Source: Betaproteobacteria bacterium
GTDB lineage: Bacteria > Pseudomonadota > Gammaproteobacteria > Burkholderiales > SG8-39
Length of the DNA: 64,000 bases
Assembly (NCBI GenBank): GCA_016713125.1
Contig: JADJPT010000002.1
Span: forward strand, 186,001-250,000
Reading direction: 5' to 3'
Part shown: positions 43,963 through 52,833 of the stretch, piece after piece
Layout: every line of letters begins with the position of its first letter
Position numbering within the stretch: the stretch's first letter is position 1
Notes under the pieces: generated by a model
Database searches by the model: none
The model's input: only the letters and a program-made list of their open reading frames with translations
Told to the model about the DNA's origin: nothing
Position numbers and translations under genes: made by a program

Positions 43963-46900
43963 CTACCCATCCCCATCCCCCACCAACGAAAACGGCGCCC
44001 AGAACATCGGATGCGCATAGGTGAACCCCGCCGCCCCTACCCCGCCCTGCGGGCTCACGCTGTCCATCAGTTCCAGCATCGTCGCCCTTAGCGCTTCGGC
44101 CCGGGTCACCCCGGGCTTCGCCGCCTGCAGCTCGAACAGGCGCGTGGTCAGCAGCCTTGCCGAGACGGTTTCCACCGGCCAGTTGGAGGCCAGCAGGGTT
44201 CTTGCGCCGGCGAAGAAGAAGGCGCGGCCCAGGCCGGAGAGGGCTTCGCCGCCTTCGCCGTCGCCCGAAGCGGTGTTGCAGGCCGAGAGCACCACCCAGT
44301 CAGCGTCGAGCTTGAGGCCGAGCACCTCTTCCATGGTCAGCAGCCCGTCGCCGCCATCGCCGGTGACTTCGGGCGCGGACAGGGCCAGGGCCGGCTGGGT
44401 CAGGCCGTCGAGTTCGCCGGACACCAGGCCGTGCGTGGCGAACACGACGATGCGCCGCGCGTCGAGCTTGCCGGATTTGGCATTGCGCCGCTGGCCGCGG
44501 CGCCGAGCAGAACGTCGGCCTGGTCGGCGCCCAGCACACGCGCGATGCTGCGGATCTCCTCGGCGGTGTCCGGCAGGCGCGAGAGCTGCGCCAGGCCCGC
44601 CGAGTTGGCCACCGCCACCGCGGGCAGCGCGTGGATGCCGGCCACCGCCGGGTCGGCCTGGCGCGCGAGGATGCTGGAGATCGCCAGGCTGCGCAGGCGC
44701 AGGCCGCGCGTGCCCCCGGCGCCTGACGCGCCCGCGTCTCGCGCTGCGCCTGCGTCCCCGCCGGCCGCCATGGCCTTGCTGAACAGCGGATCGCCGAAGC
44801 CGACGAAGGCCTTGCGCGCCGCCGAACCCGCGGGCATGCGGCGCAGGGTCAGCAGCGTGGCGACCGAAGGCAGTTGCGTGATCGCGGTCTTGCGGATCAG
44901 CCAGGGCGCGGTGCGGTACTCGGCGAACAGCGGCGTGGCCGCGGCGAGCTTCGCCGGCGCGGTGGCCAGCACGGCGAAGGGCAGCTGCGCCAGCGCCTTG
45001 TGCGGCACCACCAGCAGGTTGTTGGCGTTGCGCCAGCCGGCCTCGACGGGCGCCAGCAGTTTCGCGTACAGCGCATGCGAGGCCTCGAGGTCGAAGCGCG
45101 GAAAGCGCGCCAGCTCGGCCTCGCCCACGTCGAGCGCGCGGCGCAGCCCGGCCACCGTGCGCGCCAGTTCGGCCTCGCCCAGGGCCACCGGCGCGAAGGC
45201 CGGCGCACCCTGTTTCGGCACCGCCCAGGCGTAGCTGCGCTCGGCGCCCACGTAGACCGCGAGCAGCGCTTCGCCGGCGCGCAGCGCGGCCTGCACGGCG
45301 GCGATGCCCGGCGGGTGCGGGGCAATCAGTTCGGCATAGCTCGGGTAGCGCTGCGCGAGTTCGCGCTTCAGGGCGGCGCGCTCGCCGCGCAGGGTTTCGA
45401 TGCCGGCGCGCAGTTCGGCCACCACCGCGGGCACCTGGCGCTCGGGCGGCAGGGCGAGCATGCGGTTCAGCAGGTCGGAGAGCGCGCCGAAGCGTTGCTC
45501 GGCGTCCTGCTCGCGGCGCGCCAGCGCGGCCAGCGCCGGGTCGTCGGGCGTGGCGCGCGCCGCGCTCTCGGCCAGCGCGCGCTGCACCGCCCCGCCGCGC
45601 GCGATGTCGGCGACGCGGAAGGTCTCGGCGGCCACCTCGATGTTGGCCGCGGCCAGCGCCGCCCTGCCTTCGGCCGTGGCCTCGAGCTCGACCAGCAACT
45701 GCATGTAGCCTTCGAGGATCCACACCAGGCGCAACTGCCGGCCCACCGCCCCGCCCTGCTCGCCGCCGCCGCGCCGCGCGTCGTCGAGCAGCACCGGCAG
45801 CGCGCCGCGGAATTCTTTCAGTGCCGCGTCCTTGCGTCCGGTGGCGGACAGGCCCAGGGCGTAGAAGCCGCGCGCCTGCGCGGTGAAGTATTCCTCGTCG
45901 GGCAGGCCCAGGCGCAGGCGGCGGCGATACACGCGCTCCAGCAGGTCCAGCCCGGCCTGCGCCTTGCCGTTGCGCAACATGGCATAGCCCCAGTTCACGT
46001 CGCGCCCGCTGACGTCGCCGGACTGGTACTGCTGCGCGTCGGCGGCCAGGCCGCGGTCGCGCGCCTCGTACACGGCGTCGGCCTCGGCCCAGCGGCCCTG
46101 CGCGGCCAGCGCCGAACCGAGCAGGCCGCGCGCCAGCGCGAAGTACCAGGACTCCGGCGCCGCCCCGCCCTGCTCGTAGCTGGCGATGGCCGCGCGCGCC
46201 AGGGCCTCGGCATCCTTGAAGCGCCCGGCCTCGAACACCGCGCTGCCCAGGTCGGTGATGGCCTGCGCCGATTGCGTGGAGTAGCGCCCGAAGCCCTGCA
46301 GCACCTTGAGCAGCGCGCTGCGCGCATGGCCCTCGGCCTCGCCGCTGCGCCCCTGCAGCGCGAGGTTCTTCGACAGCTGCAGCTCGGCGTCGGCCCACAG
46401 CTGCAGCATCATCTCGGGCGGCGGCGGCAGCTTGCTGTACTGGCGCAGGTTGGCCATGGCCCGGGCCGCCGCCCCGGAATCGGCCACGCGCTGGCGCCAG
46501 ACCTTCTCGGCCTCGGCCAGGTGGCCCTGCGCCTGTTCGAGCGCGCCGCGGCCCAGGCCCATCATGGCTTTCCAGTTGGTGCCGGTGAATCCCCAGCTGG
46601 GCAGGGTCTGCAGGTGCGCGTAGGCGGCCTCGGCGCGCTGCAGGGCGGCGCGCGAAGCCGGCAGGTTGCCCATTTCGGCATGGATGCGCACCATGGGCGC
46701 CAGCCCGACCAGCGCCCAGGCCGGGTCGCCGGCGCCCAGCTGCCCGGCCGCCTCCAGCGCGCGGAACAGGTTGCCGCCGAAGGCCTCGGCCACCATCAGT
46801 TCATGAGGATGCGCACGCGCTGGCCCAGGCTGTCGAAGCCCTCGGGCACGGCGCCGTCCCACACGTATTGCAGGGCCAGGTTCAGTTCGGCGATCTGCCG

Positions 46901-47332
46901 CGCGGTGCGGCCGAGCTGGCCGTAGGCGCGCGCACGGCGGTGGTGGTGGATGCTCAGCTGGTGGCGCTCGCGCGGGTCGGCGGTCTGCGCGTCGACCGCC
47001 GGCGGCGAGATGTCCAGCGCCGCCTGCAGGCGGGCGATGGCCGCCGGATCGGGCCGGTACTGGTCGAGCAGCGCGAGGATGTCGTCGACGCTGCGCGGCG
47101 GGGCCGCGGGCTGCGTTGCGGGCGCCGGGGCCGGGGCCTGGGCAGGCGCCTGCGCCTGCGCGCCGGCCGCGGGCAGGCCCAGCGCGAGCGCGCACAGCAG
47201 CGCCGCGCAGGCGCGCGCAACCCGACCGGACCGCGTAGCTACCGGGGAGAAGTTGTCGGAATTGACGACACCACTACCCGGAAACCCGCGCCAGGAGCGG
47301 ACTTCGTCAAAGTAAAGTTCAACTTTCCGCAT
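43963..47332 (-). CDS. CHAT-domain (caspase-like) protease with TPR-like repeats and export signal; two frameshifts
   Basis: About 1,120 residues when joined. A hydrophobic export-type segment (ARACAALLCALALGLPAAGAQA) and an Ala/Pro linker precede a long alpha-helical region of TPR character (GRSGEAEGHARSALLKVL, LGSAVFEAGRFKDAEALA). The C-terminal CHAT domain has both catalytic residues: His in VVFATHGLVSGE and Cys in WVVLSACNTASGDG. It then ends HPMFWAPFSLVGDGDG. One base is missing near 46799 (LMN/LMVAEAFGG) and one near 44490. The only in-frame ATG upstream of the signal is 47332, inside a repeat element, so the true start is uncertain. CHAT proteases cleave partner proteins. GC-rich host-like composition. 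Confidence 0.8.
47254..47326. repeat. Structured intergenic element, copy 4
   Basis: Hairpin 1: TGTCG-GAATTGA-CGACA (47254-47270). The central repeat is GAAACCCGCGCCAGGAGCGG, imperfect, centred at 47293. Inverted repeat 3, AAAGTT-C-AACTTT (47314-47326), is centred 27 bases further on. It lies between the nitroreductase stop and the CHAT coding sequence and overlaps the most upstream possible start of the CHAT gene. Confidence 0.65.
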
Positions 47333-47439
47333 GCCGGCCCGGCCGCCCCTCCCCTGGCGGTTTGCGCTGCAGGTTGCTGCGTTCCGGGCTAGCTTACCAG
47401 TGACGCCGGGCGGCGGAGGAGCCCGGCGCGGTGCGGGCG

Positions 47440-48027
47440 TCAGGCGATGCTGCAGGCCTCGTCGAAGTCCAGGCGCGGCAGGCGCGGCATCACCTTGGCC
47501 GGGTCGCCCTTGCCCAGGTTGCACAGCACGTTCGACCTGAAGCGACCGTCCGGGAAGAACTCGGCGTCGACCTTGGCGTTGTCGAATCCGGACATCGGAC
47601 CGCAGTCGAGCCCGACCGCGCGCGCGGCGAGGATGAAGTAGCCGATCTGCATCGAGGAGTTGCGGAACGCGGTGCGCTCGGCGAAGGCGGCCTTCTCGGG
47701 CGGGCGGTGCAGTTCGATGGCCTCGGGCTTGTGCGCGAACATGCGCGGCATGTTCTCCCAGTACCTGGTGTCCCAGGCGAGGATGGCGACCACCGGCGAG
47801 GCCAGGGTCTTGTCGCGGTTGCCCGCGCTCAGCGCCGGCTCGAGCTTGGCCTTGGCCGCGGCCGACTTCACGAACACGATGCGCATCGGCTGGGTGTTCT
47901 GCGTGGTCGGCGCCCATTTGACGATGTCGTAGAGCTGGCGCAGCTGCGCGTCGCTGACTTCGCCGCCCAGCGCGTTGTGCGAACGTGCGGTGCGGAAGAG
48001 GGTGTCGAGGGCCTTGTCGTCGAGCAT
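47440..48027 (-). CDS. Nitroreductase-family protein, RutE/malonic-semialdehyde-reductase-like
   Basis: 195 residues from ATG 48027. FMN-binding nitroreductase fold with LDTLFRTARSHNALGGEV, which corresponds to the RutE/HadB family start (FREARTHN). WAPTTQNTQPMRIVFV follows, then GYFILAARAVGLDCGPMSGFD and NLGKGDP. RutE reduces malonic semialdehyde during uracil catabolism; other rut genes are absent, so a general FMN-dependent reductase is possible. It is divergent from the CoA hydrolase gene at 48162. A structured repeat lies downstream. Confidence 0.85.
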   Translation of the reverse strand: MLDDKALDTLFRTARSHNALGGEVSDAQLRQLYDIVKWAPTTQNTQPMRIVFVKSAAAKAKLEPALSAGNRDKTLASPVVAILAWDTRYWENMPRMFAHKPEAIELHRPPEKAAFAERTAFRNSSMQIGYFILAARAVGLDCGPMSGFDNAKVDAEFFPDGRFRSNVLCNLGKGDPAKVMPRLPRLDFDEACSIA

Positions 48028-48161
48028 GGGATGTCCTGAGCGTGTGTAGGGGTATGGAAATTGAAAAGCCGCGCATTGTGCCAGATGCGTGCGCGGCGAC
48101 CGCGCACCGGCGGCGCGACGCGTTTCGCAGCGCCGCCGGCGCGCCCGTCTAGAATGCCGCC

Positions 48162-49449
48162 ATGAGCAAACACATCGAAGCGAGCGCCCTGGACCTGTCG
48201 GCGGTGATCCGCCCCGGCGACGGCGTGATCTGGGGCCAGGCCACGGCCGAACCGCTGACCCCTGACCGAGGCCTTCGTGGCGCAGCGCGCGAAGCTGGGC
48301 GGCGTCACCGCCTTCCTCGGCGTGAACTTCGGCGGCGTGACCCTGCCCGAACACGCCGACCACATCGAGTTCACCGCCTATTGCGGGCTGGGCGCCAACC
48401 GCGCGCTGGCCGATGCCGGGGTGCTGGACATCTACCCGCTGCCCTATTCGCAGCTGGGCGCGGCGATCCGCGCCGGCACGCTCAAGTCGGATGTGGTGAT
48501 GGTGCAGGTCAGCCCGCCGAATGCGCGCGGCGAATACAGCCTGGGGCTGTCCACCGAGTACCTGATCCCGGCGCTGGCGCAGGCGCGCGCGGTGATCGCC
48601 GAAGTCAACGACCAGGTGCCCTGGACGCACACCGAGACGCTGTTGCTCGAATCGGACATCGACCTGCTGGTGATGAGTTCGCGCCCGCCGGTGGCCCCGC
48701 CCTACGGCGCCCCCGGCGAGACCGAGCGCAGGATCGCCGCCAACGCCGCGCCCTTCGTGCCCGACGGCGGGGTGCTGGAGTTCGGCGTCGGCGCGCTGCC
48801 CATCGCCGTGCTCGAGGCGCTGGGCGGGCACAAGGACCTCGGCGTGCACTCGGGCATCGTCTGCGAGACGGTCATGGACCTGGTCGAGCGCGGCACGATC
48901 ACCAACGCGCGCAAGAACATCGACGCCGGCATCTGCGTGGGCGGCGTGCTGTTCGGCACGCCGCGCTTCCATCGCTGGGCGCACGAGAACCGCGCGCTGC
49001 AGCTGCGCTCCTCCGACTACACGCACAGCGGTCGCGTGCTGGGCCGCATCGATCGCTTCATCGCCATCAATTCGGCGGTGGAAGTCGACCTCACCGGGCA
49101 GATCAACGCCGAGGTGGTGGTCGACGCGAAGGGCCGCGCCAGTTACGTGGGCGCGATCGGCGGGGCGCTGGATTTCATCCGCGGCGCCAACCAGTCGCAG
49201 GGCGGCTGCTCGATCATCGCCCTGCCCGCCTCGATCGGCACCAAGGTGAGCCGCATCGTCTCCAGGCTCTCCGGGCCGGTGGCCACGCCGCGCAGCGAGG
49301 CCGGGGTGTTCGTCACCGAATGGAGTGCGGCCGACCTGCGCGGGCTGCCGATCTCGAAGCGCGTGCCGCGCATGATCGGCATCGCCAATCCGGCCTTCCG
49401 CGAGCAGCTGGAGCGCGAAGCGCACGAACAGGGCCTGCTGCGCGCCTAG
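48162..49449 (+). CDS. Acetyl-CoA hydrolase / CoA-transferase family protein, one frameshift
   Basis: About 428 residues when joined. ATG 48162 opens MSKHIEASALDLSAVIRPGDG. Family features follow: VQVSPPNARGEYSLGLSTEY, AVIAEVNDQVPWTHTE, LEFGVGALPIAVLEAL, and FIAINSAVEVDLTGQINAE with the likely catalytic Glu. GGALDFIRGANQSQGG and ITEWSAADLRGL-type C-terminus complete it. These enzymes move CoA between acetyl, succinyl, 4-hydroxybutyryl or similar acids. The frame breaks in CCCC at 48259-48262; with one C fewer the sequence reads EPLTLTEAFVAQRAKLGG, exactly as expected. Probably one sequence error. Confidence 0.87.
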
Positions 49450-49488
49450 GCGCCCAGACGCCGCGCGACCGGGCGCGCGAACGCCGCG

Positions 49489-50736
49489 CTACTTGTAGTT
49501 GCGCAGCACCGGCACCATCCAGAACGGCGCCACGGCGAAGGCCATGGCGGCCATCGAGAACAGGAAGCCGGCGCGATACCCGCCGGTCAGGTCGTGCAAC
49601 ACCCCGCCGGCCAGCGCGCCGATCGCCGCGCCGATGGCGTTGGTGGCGTAGATGGTGCCGTAGATGGTCGACACGCGCGGCCCGGCGAAGTACTTGGTGG
49701 AGATCGAGGAGATGATGGGACCGCGCATGCCCTGGCACAGCCCGAACACCAGCACATAGACGCCGAGCAGCCAGCCATACGGCAGGAAGGTCATGGCGAA
49801 CAGCAGCACGATGCCGACGCCGGTGCCGATGAAGCTGGCGCTGACCGTCTCGCGGCTGCCGTAGCGGTCGGAGAGGAAGCCGCTCATCGCCACGCTGCAC
49901 ACCGAGAGCATGCCGATCAGGCCGAAGGCGGTGGCCGCGGTCAGCGGCGAGAAGCCCACGTCGACCAGGTAGACCACCGTCTGCACGGTGACGGTGTAAG
50001 ACGCACATCGAGGTGCAGAAGAACACCTGCACCAGCGCCCAGTACATGCGCGTGCGGCTGGCGCTGCGCAGCGTCCAGCCCTCCAGCGCGGCCTTGCTCT
50101 TCGGATCGATGCGGTAGTCGGGGTTGCCGCGCCAGAAGCGCCTCCAGGGCACCAGGAAAGTGGCGAACACGGCGACCACCAGCACCGTGCCGCCCATCAC
50201 GCGGTAGGCGGTGCGCCAGTCGAACTGCGTGATCAGGAACTGCGCCAGCGGCACGAACACCAGCGCGCCCATGCCCACTGCGGAGAAGGCGATGCCCAGC
50301 GCGGTGGACAGCTTGGCGCGGAACCAGCGCGTCAGCAGACCGGAACCGGGCACCATGCCGGTGAAGCCCACGCCGATGCCGATCATCACGCCGACCAGCA
50401 GGTAGAACTGCCACAGGTTGCCCAGCGACCCGGCCAGCACGAAGGCCGAGCCGAGGAATATCAGGCCGAGCGTGTACACCAGGCGCGGGCCGTAGCGGTC
50501 GAGGATCACGCCCACCAGCGGCGCCATGAAGCCGCCGACCAGCAGGTAGACCGGGCACACGCTGGTGAGCTGCGAGCGGTTCCAGCCGAAGTCCTGCTCG
50601 ATCGGCCGGATGGACACGATGTAGGTGTCGCCCACCATGCGGCGAACATGTTCAGCAGGAAGCACACCGCCAGCACCGCCACCGCCGTCAGGCGCAGGCG
50701 GCGGGCTTCGGGGGTCTCGGTGCCGTCCTGGCTCAA
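49489..50736 (-). CDS. MFS transporter (oxalate/formate- or monocarboxylate-type), two compensating frameshifts
   Basis: 415 residues in 12 helices when joined. Typical parts: FGWNRSQLTSVCPVYLLVGGF, DRYGPRLVYTLG (MFS signature loop), GTGVGIVLLFAMTFL and SDRYGSRETVSASF. The domain order and IEQDFGWNRSQL resemble OFA-type and monocarboxylate transporters. Reading requires adding one base near 50641 (LLNMF / RMVGDTYIV) and removing one near 49998 (CTSMCV / YTVTVQTVVYL); the total stays divisible by three. It begins with TTG 50736, overlapping the pncB stop as TTGA, so expression is coupled to nicotinate phosphoribosyltransferase. A nicotinate or related carboxylate substrate is possible. Confidence 0.83.
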
Positions 50737-51917
50737 GGCGCGGGCGGCTCGATGCCGAACACCTGGCGCAGGTAGGCCAGGTAGCCCGCGTCGTTGGACA
50801 TGGTCTTGCCGGGCGAGTCGGACAGCTTGGCCACCGGCTGGCCGTTGCACTCGACCATCTTGATGACGATCTGCAGCGGCTCGAAGCCGACGTCGTTGGT
50901 GAGGTTGGTACCGATGCCGAACGAGGTGCGCGCGCGGCCGTGGAAGCGCCGCGCGATCTCGATGGCCAGCGGAAAGGACAGCTGGTCGGAGAAAATCAGC
51001 GTCTTGGTGCGCGGGTCGACGCGGTTCCTGCGGTAGTGCTCGATCATCCGCTCGCCCCACGCGAAGGGGTCGCCCGAGTCGTGGCGCGCGCCGTCGAACA
51101 GCTTGCAGAAGTACATGTCGAAGTCGCGCAGGAAGGCGTCCACCCCGTAGGTGTCGGAGATGGCGATGCCCAGGTCGCCGCGGTATTCCTTGGCCCACAT
51201 CTCGAAGGCGAAGGCCTGCGAGTCGCGCAGGCGCGGGCCCAGGGCCTGGCAGGCCTGCATGTACTCGTGGCCCAGGGTGCCGAGCGGGATCAGGTTGTTG
51301 CGCATCGCCAGCCAGACGTTGGAGGTGCCGGCGAAGAACTGCGGCACTTCGCGCTTGAGGGTCTGCACCAGTTCCTCGTGCCAGGCGAAGGAGAAGCGCC
51401 GGCGCGTGCCGAAATCGGAAATCTTGAAATCCAGCGCCTGCTCGACGGTGCGCACCAGGTCGATCTTGGCCTGCAGGCGGCGGCGGCCCTCGTCCAGGCC
51501 GGCGCCGGGGTGCATGCGGCGGGAATACACCTCCGAGACGATGGCCAGCACCGGGATCTCGTAGAGGATGGTGTGCAGCCAGGGACCGCGGATAGTGATG
51601 TCGATCTGCCCCGGACTGCCCGCCAGCGCGTCGATGCGGATGTACTTGCCGTTGAACTGGAACAGGCCGAGGAAATCGACGAAGTCCGACTTCATGAAGC
51701 GCAGGCTGCGCAGGTAGACGAGTTCGTCCTCGGTAAAGCGCAGCGAGCACAGGCTGGCAACCTCGGCGCGGATCTCGTCCAGCAGGGGCACGAGGTCGAC
51801 GCCTTCGTTGCGGCACTTGAACTTGTATTCGACCTGCGCGCCCGGAAAGTGGTGCAGGACGGCCTGCATCATGGTGAGCTTGTACAGGTCCGTATCGAGC
51901 AGGGACTGGATGATCAA
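50733..51917 (-). CDS. pncB: Nicotinate phosphoribosyltransferase
   Basis: 394 residues. It condenses nicotinate with PRPP, using ATP, to give nicotinate mononucleotide in NAD salvage. Recognisable parts: SLLDTDLYKLTMMQAVLHH at the start, KFKCRNEGVDL, and LGTLGHEYMQACQAL with the phosphorylated His. KLFDGARHDSGDPFAWGE and KTLIFSDQLSFP belong to the phosphate-binding barrel. TTG 51917 is chosen because AAGGAG lies seven bases before it and the product then starts at the conserved IIQSLLDTDLY. The coupled MFS gene downstream suggests uptake of the substrate. Confidence 0.93.
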   Translation of the reverse strand: MIIQSLLDTDLYKLTMMQAVLHHFPGAQVEYKFKCRNEGVDLVPLLDEIRAEVASLCSLRFTEDELVYLRSLRFMKSDFVDFLGLFQFNGKYIRIDALAGSPGQIDITIRGPWLHTILYEIPVLAIVSEVYSRRMHPGAGLDEGRRRLQAKIDLVRTVEQALDFKISDFGTRRRFSFAWHEELVQTLKREVPQFFAGTSNVWLAMRNNLIPLGTLGHEYMQACQALGPRLRDSQAFAFEMWAKEYRGDLGIAISDTYGVDAFLRDFDMYFCKLFDGARHDSGDPFAWGERMIEHYRRNRVDPRTKTLIFSDQLSFPLAIEIARRFHGRARTSFGIGTNLTNDVGFEPLQIVIKMVECNGQPVAKLSDSPGKTMSNDAGYLAYLRQVFGIEPPAP

Positions 51918-52001
51918 GAACGGTCTCCTTGGGCGTCGATTGTAACCGAGGCGCACCGCCCGCCCCGGCCGCGGAGGCCCGCGCCGCCCCTGCGGAACGG
52001 C

Positions 52002-52029
52002 TTGCACGATGCGCTTTACTGGATATAAT
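52002..52029 (+). promoter_or_regulatory. lexA promoter
   Basis: TTGCAC (52002-52007) and a perfect TATAAT (52024-52029) are separated by 16 bases. Transcription would start near 52036, inside the SOS box. Confidence 0.75.
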
Positions 52030-52031
52030 CA

Positions 52032-52051
52032 CACTGTACGGAGGCACAGTG
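52032..52051. promoter_or_regulatory. LexA (SOS) box
   Basis: CACTGT-N8-ACAGTG, a perfect 6-bp dyad containing the canonical CTGT-N8-ACAG, begins two bases after the -10 box of lexA. Placement over the start of transcription predicts autorepression. Confidence 0.85.
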
Positions 52052-52107
52052 CCCGCATGCCGCGGGTCCGCGCCTGCAACTGTGGACCACGGTCCGGGAG
52101 CACCGCC

Positions 52108-52734
52108 ATGGAAGAACTCACCGAACGCCAGTCCGAAATCCTGAAGCTCGTGCGCGAGCTGACCGAGGTCTCGGGCTTCCCGCCCACGCGCGCCGAGATC
52201 GCCCGCTCGATGGGCTTTCGCTCGGTCAACGCCGCCGAGCAGCACCTGCGCGCGCTGGAGAAGAAGGGCTTCCTCGACATCCTCTCGGGGGCCTCGCGCG
52301 GCATCCGCGTGAAGGACGCCAGGCCGGCAGGCCGCGGCGGTCCGCGCCTGTTCGAACTGCCGCTGGTCGGGCGCGTCGCCGCGGGTTCGCCGATCCTCGC
52401 CGAAGAGAACCTGCAGGGCAGCTACCAGGTGGATCCGAACATGTTCACGCCGCGCGCCGACTACCTGCTCAAGGTCAAGGGCCTGTCGATGCGCGACGCC
52501 GGCATCCTCGACGGCGACCTGCTCGCGGTGCACCGCAGCAGCGAGGCGCGCACCGGACAGATCGTGGTGGCGCGTCTGGGCGACGAGGTCACGGTCAAGC
52601 GCCTGCGCCGCCGCGGCCATGCGGTGCAACTGATCGCCGAGAACCCGGATTTCGAACCCATCGAAGTCGACCTGCGCACCGAGCAGATGGACATCGAGGG
52701 CATCGCCGTCGGCGTGATCCGCAACACATTCTGA
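52108..52734 (+). CDS. lexA: LexA repressor of the SOS regulon
   Basis: 208 residues. N-terminal winged helix: LTERQSEILKLVREL and FPPTRAEIARSMGFRSVNAAEQHLRAL. The autocleavage site AAGSPI (Ala-Gly) is present, followed by the serine in LKVKGLSMRDAGI and the lysine in GDEVTVKRLRRRG of the serine-lysine protease domain. LexA represses DNA-damage genes and cleaves itself when RecA filaments form. ATG 52108 is preferred over upstream in-frame codons because MEELTERQ is the standard start. It has its own promoter and SOS box; the histidine-kinase gene follows after 99 bases. Confidence 0.95.
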   Translation: MEELTERQSEILKLVRELTEVSGFPPTRAEIARSMGFRSVNAAEQHLRALEKKGFLDILSGASRGIRVKDARPAGRGGPRLFELPLVGRVAAGSPILAEENLQGSYQVDPNMFTPRADYLLKVKGLSMRDAGILDGDLLAVHRSSEARTGQIVVARLGDEVTVKRLRRRGHAVQLIAENPDFEPIEVDLRTEQMDIEGIAVGVIRNTF

Positions 52735-52789
52735 CGTTTGCACGGGGCACGACCCTGCGAGCCGGTTTCTGCACCGGCGCAACTGCCCC

Positions 52790-52795
52790 TATAAT
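52790..52795 (+). promoter_or_regulatory. -10 box of the histidine-kinase promoter
   Basis: A perfect TATAAT lies 38 bases before the ATG at 52834. The -35 region is weak (TTCTGC at 52767-52772, 17-base spacing). The kinase can therefore be transcribed separately from lexA. Confidence 0.5.
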
Positions 52796-52833
52796 CGGCG
52801 GGACAAGACGTTAACAAAGGTCTTTCCCGCCGC

